Positions 6,557-10,841 of a DNA stretch of 10,841 nucleotides are shown piece by piece. The notes beneath the pieces were generated by a model. It saw nothing but the letters and a program-made list of their open reading frames with translations. It did not search any database and was not told the origin of the DNA. The position numbers and the translations under genes are program-made. The stretch is from Caryophanales bacterium (GTDB lineage: Bacteria > Bacillota_I > Bacilli_A > RFN20 > CAG-288). Within the stretch, counting starts at the first letter, position 1. Every line of letters begins with the position of its first letter. The stretch spans positions 1 through 10,841 of the forward strand of contig JAJVUU010000058.1 in NCBI GenBank assembly GCA_021621525.1, read 5' to 3'.

Positions 6557-6588
6557 CCAATAAAAGACAAAGATGGATTGTATATATG
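6557..6588 (+). promoter_or_regulatory. Bipartite element, copy 2 (upstream of the lipoprotein gene)
   Basis: CCAATAAAAGA (6557-6567), ten bases, TTGTATATATG (6578-6588), starting four bases after the stop of the membrane-protein gene and ending 17 bases before the lipoprotein ATG, next to its AAGGAG. Both 11-base halves and the gap length are identical to the copy before the sigma factor gene, while the ten spacer bases mostly differ. Conserved halves with a free spacer are what a two-box promoter looks like. Confidence 0.55.
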
Positions 6589-6605
6589 GTAAGGAGATCA
6601 AAAAC

Positions 6606-7721
6606 ATGAAAAAAAACAATATCCGTACGATGCTGTTATCCGTTATGCTTCTCAGCCTTGCTTCCTGCGACAACGCCGCAACCTATAATGGCGGAGAAGT
6701 CAAGAAGGGAAGAGCCATCACGGTTCAGGAAGCCAAGGAAGTGATGGATGAGGCTGCCTCATCCATGCAAAACGAGGATGCCTTAAGCCTCAGCATGAAG
6801 AATGCATCCTATCATTCCTCCTACGAGATTGAAAAGAACATTCCGCTTGGAAAGGAACATACCATCAACCTGAAGGCGGATGGAGATACCTCTTTGAAGA
6901 ATATCACCTTCGAAGCAGCCATGAAGGGACTCACCTCCGATAAGAAGGAAGATGTCAAGGCCAGCCTTACAGGCAGTGCCGATATCGACATCCATGGAAA
7001 GACGTCCGGCAAGGGTGTCGAAAATAGCTACCAGACTCCCAAGGGAAAGGCCAGTCTGAACTTCTATGTCGATGGCACCATGAACTATCTTGATCTGTCT
7101 GACAACAATCTCCAGAGTGTCATCTCTACCACAACGAAAAACAACATCTTCAACAAGGAGTTCACTTCCCAATGGACCGGCATAAAGAAGGTCGCCTTCG
7201 ATAATGGCCTTGAAGATGATGACATGCCTTTGCTTACCAAGGAGAGCATCAACCACCTGACCTACAAGGTCAGCCAGAAGATCGAGGATATCGCCTCCAA
7301 GGGCGGAACCATCAAGGCTTTGGAGCATGATGACGGAACCTATTCCTATTCCGTCAGCGCAAAAGGCCTTGAAGATGCCTCCTCCTTCAAGGATGAGATC
7401 CCGGATGATGTAGAAGATTCATTGGAATATGGTATCGACGAAGGCTTCACGCCTGATATCGAAAGCAATATCAACGTCAACGAATACTCCATCGCCTTCG
7501 TCTTCGACAAGACCGGCATCCGCTCCATCGGTGCAACCATCGACATCGATGCTTCCTACAGCATGAAATTCACCACCATGGGTGCAACCTTCACCTCCGA
7601 TGCCAAATACACCTATGCCGTCAACTTCAGACTTGACTTTGCTTCCAAAGACAATGTCACCGTCAAGGAAGTCACAGACAAGGATACCTATAGCGTATTG
7701 ACGGACGATTTCGACTTCTAA
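6606..7721 (+). CDS. Secreted lipoprotein of unknown function, possible LolA-like fold
   Basis: I start at the ATG at 6606 (371 residues): AAGGAG lies nine bases upstream and the protein then begins with a proper lipoprotein signal, KKNNIR, a hydrophobic run at 8-19 and the lipobox LASC with the lipidated Cys21. An ATG 11 codons upstream would bury the signal and is rejected. The mature part is strand-rich with repeated amphipathic stretches (ASLTGSADIDIHG, KASLNFYVDGTMNYLDLS, TDKDTYSVL) resembling LolA/LppX-type convex beta-barrel lipoproteins. This is an impression, not a motif match. It is anchored outside the membrane. It follows the sigma and putative anti-sigma genes, shares their upstream element and ends before a strong terminator, so it is probably part of the same envelope-response unit as a target or signal-sensing partner. 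Confidence 0.75.
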   Translation: MKKNNIRTMLLSVMLLSLASCDNAATYNGGEVKKGRAITVQEAKEVMDEAASSMQNEDALSLSMKNASYHSSYEIEKNIPLGKEHTINLKADGDTSLKNITFEAAMKGLTSDKKEDVKASLTGSADIDIHGKTSGKGVENSYQTPKGKASLNFYVDGTMNYLDLSDNNLQSVISTTTKNNIFNKEFTSQWTGIKKVAFDNGLEDDDMPLLTKESINHLTYKVSQKIEDIASKGGTIKALEHDDGTYSYSVSAKGLEDASSFKDEIPDDVEDSLEYGIDEGFTPDIESNINVNEYSIAFVFDKTGIRSIGATIDIDASYSMKFTTMGATFTSDAKYTYAVNFRLDFASKDNVTVKEVTDKDTYSVLTDDFDF

Positions 7722-7747
7722 GACTTCATCCATCTCTGCTAAGGACC

Positions 7748-7779
7748 AAGCCCTGGGGATAGCCTCCCCCAGGGCTTTT
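7748..7779 (+). terminator. Rho-independent terminator of the sigma/lipoprotein cassette
   Basis: AAGCCCTGGGG (7748-7758) pairs perfectly with CCCCAGGGCTT (7767-7777) around an 8-base loop, with TTTT overlapping the end of the stem. It stands 27 bases after the lipoprotein stop. Confidence 0.9.
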
Positions 7780-7856
7780 CCTATGCCTGAAAAGGCTTCT
7801 TAAAAACACCTCCAGGAAGTATAACAAAGATAGAAGAACAGGGAAGGTGAATCGAC

Positions 7857-8012
7857 ATGGGAATCTATCTCAACAAGGGAAACGATGCATTCAAAAAAGC
7901 ACTCAGCAGAAGAATCTATGTTGACAAGTCAATGCTGATAAGCAAGACCAATCATGCCATCGAACATGACGACCCCTTCTGGTGTGTCACAAGACTTAGA
8001 AGATCTGGTAAG
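7857..8012 (+). pseudogene. AAA-ATPase-like gene (PF09820-like family), 5' part up to Walker A
   Basis: Starts at an ATG with GGAAGGTG eight bases upstream. The 52 codons give MGIYLNKGNDAFKKAL, then IYVDKSMLISKTN, then VTRLRRSGK, the start of the AAA-ATPase-like family whose members usually end in a PD-(D/E)XK nuclease domain and whose function is unsettled. The usual Walker A neighbourhood is SRPRRFGKT or SRPRRFGKS; here Pro and Phe have become Leu and Ser. After the Lys codon (8010-8012) family similarity stops. The frame stays open by chance to 8141 through unrelated residues (YTALSFLW...), giving a 94-residue apparent protein. The matching continuation KTMALNML appears at 9590, so this is one gene split by an insertion. 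TATAAC about 35 bases before the ATG is a possible -10 box without a good -35. Confidence 0.8.
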
Positions 8013-8570
8013 TCCTACACAGCCCTTTCTTTCCTTTGGAAGAGCAGAGCGTATCAGATAGGAGCAGGACGGAAAATAGTAAGCGTGGTCAGAAAAAGGC
8101 ATACAGATGGTCCTTTCCGGAACCTCTATGATATAGCATGAGAATTATACCGCTCCTGACGGAAGCAACACTATTGTTTATCCTTTTCTTATAGAATGTA
8201 CTTGCCAATCAATCTGGCACTCCGGCTCACATTTATGAAAATGAAAAACCTGGTTTCCTATCAATCCCTTGTTCATCTTGCAAAAGCCTCTGAAATCATG
8301 ACTTCTTTTGGCTTCTTATCGACCCCCTTTGAGAGCGTGAGTTAGGCCTCCTGTGAACATGAAAGTCCTCCTGATACAATGAATCGGGAGGATTTTCGGT
8401 TCCATGAGACAAGTAAGGAATACGAGATGATTGCGTGAAGGGGTACAACTTTAGCGGGAGAAATAAGTTCGAGTCCTGAAGCAAGAAATCAATATCATGC
8501 ATCTTCGTCAAAACCATAACGGGGAATAGGTTTTGTAGTAAGGGACTAGGAATCATGCTCTTTGTTCTTT
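8013..8570. other. No gene recognised; left part of the insert
   Basis: Both strands carry only short frames broken by stops. The plus-strand extension of the ATPase fragment (to 8141) and a minus-strand frame (8556-8296) have no familiar motif and no good ribosome site. The one clear structure is the hairpin at 8361-8397. This may be decayed coding DNA, but I cannot name it. Confidence 0.5.
8361..8397. terminator. Hairpin, possibly bidirectional terminator
   Basis: GAAAGTCCTCCTGAT (8361-8375) and ATCGGGAGGATTTTC (8383-8397) pair over 15 positions with two wobbles around a 7-base loop. The TTTT at its right edge would serve plus-strand transcripts. For the HNH gene, whose stop is about 175 bases away on the minus strand, the tail is only CTTTC. 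Confidence 0.5.
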
Positions 8571-9407
8571 TTAAAAATGACTTCTATTTCCTTTTTCCAG
8601 ATTGCATTTATGACAGAGGGTTTGAAGATTACTTGGGATACTTTTTCCACCTTTGCTGACAGGAATAATATGATCAATTTCTAGATTCCGAGTACTCCCG
8701 CAATGAACACAGCGTTCACCATCTCTTTCATAGATCCGGAATCTCAATTTGTTTGTGACTTTCCCTCTTTCTACGTGGCAGAGAGAGTCCCAAATGTTTC
8801 TGTCTAAATAGAAATTCCCTCGTTTGTTATCGAGTCTCGCTAGGATAGACGTTATTTCTTTCTGAGTAAAATTCATTCTTTTTCGCCCATATAGACTTGT
8901 TTCATGAAGATTAGTCAAATAAAGTCTTACTTCCGCTTTAATCGAAGTGATTGGTACCTGTAGCTCGGAAGACAAAATCTTTTGTTCTGATTTATCCAGA
9001 TAGGATTTACGCAGCTTTCCTATATCGGTGTCATATTGGCCGATAAGCGTCTGGACACGTGTCTCATATTTCGATTTATAATCCGTAAGCCTTGCCTGAT
9101 TTTCATCGGCAAACTTGATTAGACATTTGATTTTTCCTTCGTTATCTCTGAGATAATAGGTGAGGTAGTCTTCACAGGATATTTGTTTAAATAAGTTCTC
9201 GTTGTCGTAGTCAAAACGAAGCTTGATTGCTTCAATTGTATGAAACCGGTAACTCTGATTGAGAGCAGTTAGATTTCTGACTGCTTTGCTATGTTCAACT
9301 ATAAAAGCTTTATATTTCTTGTGGCGGAAATACAAAAGGACAATGAAAACTGATGAAATAATGAGCGGAATCAAAACGGATATCGTTATCCAAAATGCAG
9401 TCATCAT
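8571..9407 (-). CDS. Membrane-anchored HNH endonuclease
   Basis: 278 residues; the ATG at 9407 has GGAG seven bases upstream. One hydrophobic segment (about 4-27) is followed by basic residues (RHKKYK), so the bulk should be cytosolic. A long charged middle part (about 85-190) looks helical, partly coiled coil. The C-terminal domain is a textbook HNH nuclease: RFRIYERDGERCVHCG with Cys233 and Cys236, LEIDHIIPVSKGG with Asp245-His246, then SNLQTLC at 259-265 and HKCN with Cys268 and Asn269; Asn260 is the central Asn. All four zinc cysteines and the catalytic His-Asn set are present, so it should be able to cut DNA. It lies downstream of the tRNA-Leu remnant's terminator, on the same strand, inside the insert that splits the ATPase gene. 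Defence or element-borne nuclease are both possible; the target is unknown. Confidence 0.88.
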   Translation of the reverse strand: MMTAFWITISVLIPLIISSVFIVLLYFRHKKYKAFIVEHSKAVRNLTALNQSYRFHTIEAIKLRFDYDNENLFKQISCEDYLTYYLRDNEGKIKCLIKFADENQARLTDYKSKYETRVQTLIGQYDTDIGKLRKSYLDKSEQKILSSELQVPITSIKAEVRLYLTNLHETSLYGRKRMNFTQKEITSILARLDNKRGNFYLDRNIWDSLCHVERGKVTNKLRFRIYERDGERCVHCGSTRNLEIDHIIPVSKGGKSIPSNLQTLCHKCNLEKGNRSHF

Positions 9408-9497
9408 TGCGTCTCTCCGGCCTATATTCTAATACAGGATTTCCTTGAATTACTAGTGATATCTCTTGTTTGTTTCTTTGCAAGCCTTAGCCATAGG

Positions 9498-9527
9498 AAA
9501 AAACCTCCGAATATCTGAATCCGAAGG
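9498..9527 (-). terminator. Rho-independent terminator behind the tRNA-Leu remnant
   Basis: On the minus strand CCTTCGGAT (9527-9519) pairs with ATTCGGAGG (9512-9504) over nine positions with two wobbles and a 6-base loop, followed by TTTTTT (9503-9498). It stands 17 bases after the tRNA 3' end, where a tRNA terminator is expected, and before the HNH gene. Confidence 0.85.
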
Positions 9528-9544
9528 CGGCTTATTCTTTATAG

Positions 9545-9592
9545 TGCACTAGACAGGACTCGAACCTGCACGGTTTTCCACATGATCCTAAG
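9545..9592 (-). tRNA. 3' half of tRNA-Leu(UAG), truncated in the anticodon loop
   Basis: Minus strand, from the loop CTTAGGA (anticodon TAG) through the 3' anticodon-stem strand TCATG, a class II-type variable arm TGGAAAACC, the T arm GCAGG-TTCGAGT-CCTGT (five pairs with one wobble) and the 3' acceptor strand CTAGTGC with discriminator A at 9545; CCA is not encoded (CTA follows). Upstream of the loop the sequence is ATPase coding DNA: the bases in the 5' stem place (ATGGT) do not pair with TCATG, and no D arm or GCACTAG acceptor strand is found. The gene cannot give a working tRNA. Confidence 0.8.
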
Positions 9593-10587
9593 ACCATGGC
9601 ATTAAACATGCTCAACGCCTACTACTCCAAGGGTTGCGACTCCAGAGAGCTTTTCCATGGGCTGAAGATTGAAAACGACCCGTCCTTCGAAAAACACCTC
9701 AACAAGCACAATGTCATTTCCATCGACATGAATGGTGCATTCAGCAAATATCCAAATAGTCCTCTGTTCATTTCAGAACTGGAAAAAGCCGTCGTCGAAG
9801 AACTTAAGTCGGCTTTCCCTACAATCACTTTTCATGAAAAGACAGGATTGCAGATGCAATTGCAAAAATCAAAACTGGTACAGGAGAAACCTTCGTTTTT
9901 CTCATCGATGAATAGGATGTGGTTTTTCGCGAAAGTGAGGTTGACATTGCATTACAAAATAAATATCTCTTTTTCCTTCGTACCTTATTCAAGAGTTCTC
10001 TTGTGGCAGAAGCTATCGACCTAGTCTATATGACAGGTATCCTTCCGATACCAAAAGGTGCAAGTCAGTCTGCCTTGAACAACTTCACAGAATACAATAT
10101 GCTTAATCCAGATGGTCTAGAAGAATATTTCGGCTTCACTCAGGAAGAAGTAGACTCCCTTTGCGACAAGTTTGATATGGATAAGGAAGAGATGAGGCAC
10201 TGGTACAACGGATACCATTACGGCAATCTAAGCATCTATAATCCTTGTTCGGTAGTAAATGCCATCACGGATAAACAATATGATGACTACTAGAACAACA
10301 CCTGCAGCATAGAAGCTCTCACGACCTACATGAACTATGGGAATGGTCTACTCAAGAAGGACATGATGTCATTGCTGGAAGGAAAGGAAGTGAAGTTCGA
10401 CCCATCACTTTTCGACAACGATTTAACAAAGGTTGATTCCAAGGATGCAGCACTCACAGTCCTGGTCCACCTTGGATACCTTGCCTATGACAGTGAGAAC
10501 AGCACCTGCAGGATACCAAACCATGAAATCAAAAAGGCTTTCGCAAACGCAATCGAAGACCTCAACTGGGATTTGGAATCCAAATAA
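9590..10587 (+). pseudogene. AAA-ATPase-like gene, 3' part with frameshift and two nonsense codons
   Basis: Continues the gene begun at 7857: KTMALNMLNAYYSKGCDSR and ELFHGLKI, typical of the family directly after Walker A. One base is missing near 9849, after which the frame moves and reads ADAIAKIKTGTGETFVFLIDE, then TAG (9913-9915) in place of Trp in the Walker B motif DEWD. DVVFRESEVDIALQN, MTGILPIPK and HWYNGYHYG follow. A second TAG (10291-10293) replaces the Trp usual after YDDY, then the reading continues NNTCSIEAL to a final TAA at 10585-10587 (DLNWDLESK). The C-terminal PD-(D/E)XK nuclease domain that members normally carry, about 100 or more residues, is not found downstream. The gene is thus broken in at least five ways and certainly inactive. 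Confidence 0.85.
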
Positions 10588-10841
10588 CAATTCATAAGTC
10601 TTAGGCAACGCGAATTGACGCCCGAGAAAACCTGGAAGATTGATTCATTCCTTTCAACCACGTCAAGGAAGGGTTGCTTTCATTTATCATCTTTTACAGA
10701 TCAGTATGCCTTTCCTGATTGTCAAAAGTATCATGGAAAAACACGGATTTTCACTTCGAGAAAGCAATGCAATTTGACTGATTTGAGGTATTTTGCCGGA
10801 CACATTTGAGGTAATAAAATCAGTTTTTCTTTGTATATTTT
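10588..10841. other. Right-edge stretch without a recognised gene
   Basis: A plus-strand frame of 64 codons (10615-10809) has no familiar motif, no ribosome site and a composition like untranslated DNA. I could not match any frame to the missing end of the ATPase gene. The repeats at 10778-10823 are the only structure. Confidence 0.5.
10778..10823. repeat. Duplicated ATTTGAGGTA inside an inverted CTGATTT/AAATCAG
   Basis: ATTTGAGGTA occurs at 10781-10790 and again at 10804-10813, 23 bases apart, and the pair is bracketed by CTGATTT (10778-10784) and AAATCAG (10817-10823). Repeated short motifs near an end are seen at the termini of some insertion sequences, for example the IS21 family. No transposase is in view, so this is only a hint. 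Confidence 0.4.

Larger units (their letters stand above)
8009..9592 (+). other. 1,580-bp insertion in the ATPase gene, bounded by TAAG
   Basis: TAAG at 8009-8012 and again at 9589-9592 flank sequence that has no counterpart in the ATPase family. Joining 8012 to 9593 restores the frame and reads RRSGK-TMALNML, a good Walker A lysine-threonine. The insert holds about 550 bases with no recognised gene, the HNH gene (minus), an intrinsic terminator (minus) and the 3' half of a tRNA-Leu (minus) that ends in TAAG itself. No transposase, integrase or reverse transcriptase is present and I find no terminal inverted repeats, so I do not call it an insertion sequence. Illegitimate recombination at a 4-base match, or an assembly join, would look the same. 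Confidence 0.6.

Noticed and set aside
6122..7328. Long minus-strand frames (6122-6673 and 6783-7328) opposite the membrane protein and lipoprotein genes
   Set aside because: They are antisense shadows; the plus-strand genes have signals, ribosome sites and proper protein features.
7857..8141. A complete 94-residue protein starting with the ATPase N-terminus
   Set aside because: Family similarity ends at the Walker A lysine; the last 42 codons are read from the insert and look random, so it is a truncated remnant.
8467..8478. GTTCGAGTCCTG, identical to 12 bases of the tRNA T arm at the other end of the insert but on the opposite strand
   Set aside because: The flanking bases do not form a T stem and no other tRNA parts are nearby; a chance match is the simplest reading.
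8296..8556. 86-codon minus-strand frame just after the HNH gene
   Set aside because: No ribosome site or motif, and it runs through the hairpin at 8361-8397.
10615..10809. 64-codon plus-strand frame at the right edge
   Set aside because: No ribosome site and no recognisable motif, and it ends within the repeated motif region.
1..10841. CRISPR arrays, ribosomal RNA, complete tRNAs, toxin-antitoxin pairs or phage genes
   Set aside because: Looked for on both strands; no regularly spaced repeats, rRNA sequence or such gene families were seen apart from the tRNA half described.

Overview
The window looks like low-GC Firmicutes DNA. The family makeup (a WecG/TagA-type glycosyltransferase, an ECF sigma factor with a membrane partner, a lipoprotein, and an AAA-ATPase-like gene of the kind abundant in gut Firmicutes), strong AGGAGG-type ribosome sites and U-rich intrinsic terminators all fit. 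A gut Erysipelotrichia-like host is a guess from protein style only.

Positions 1-4589 (minus strand, transcribed right to left) are an exopolysaccharide or capsule operon. It starts with a priming phosphoglycosyl transferase, followed by two GDP-mannose pathway genes (manC, manA). Next come the first ~60 codons of a phosphomannomutase, which break off at about 1190 into the last ~30 codons of an NAD-dependent epimerase. The epimerase tail overlaps a WecG/TagA/CpsF glycosyltransferase by four bases, and that gene overlaps a GT4-type glycosyltransferase running off the left edge. The DNA left of 1190 is visibly AT-richer, so two blocks of different origin appear joined there.

Positions 4590-5046 are a divergent intergenic region. 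It holds a good minus-strand promoter for the polysaccharide operon, a terminator-like hairpin in its leader, an A15 tract, and a plus-strand 29-bp near-perfect palindrome followed by a T run.

Positions 5047-7779 (plus strand) hold a three-gene cassette: an ECF-type sigma factor, an overlapping single-pass membrane protein that could be its anti-sigma factor, and a lipoprotein, closed by a strong terminator. A two-part sequence (CCAATAAAAGA, exactly 10 bases, TTGTATATATG) stands just before the ribosome sites of both the sigma gene and the lipoprotein gene. It is the best candidate here for an undescribed regulatory signal.

Positions 7857-10587 are a broken AAA-ATPase-like gene. It is cut exactly after the Walker A lysine codon by 1,580 bases bounded by TAAG. 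The insert carries a membrane-anchored HNH nuclease gene and the 3' half of a tRNA-Leu(UAG) with its own terminator, and the tRNA is broken in its anticodon loop at the same TAAG. Removing the insert rejoins the ATPase frame. The ATPase copy has also lost one base, carries two TAG codons where tryptophan is expected, and lacks the usual C-terminal nuclease domain. The last 250 bases hold no gene I recognise, only a duplicated ATTTGAGGTA motif near the edge.
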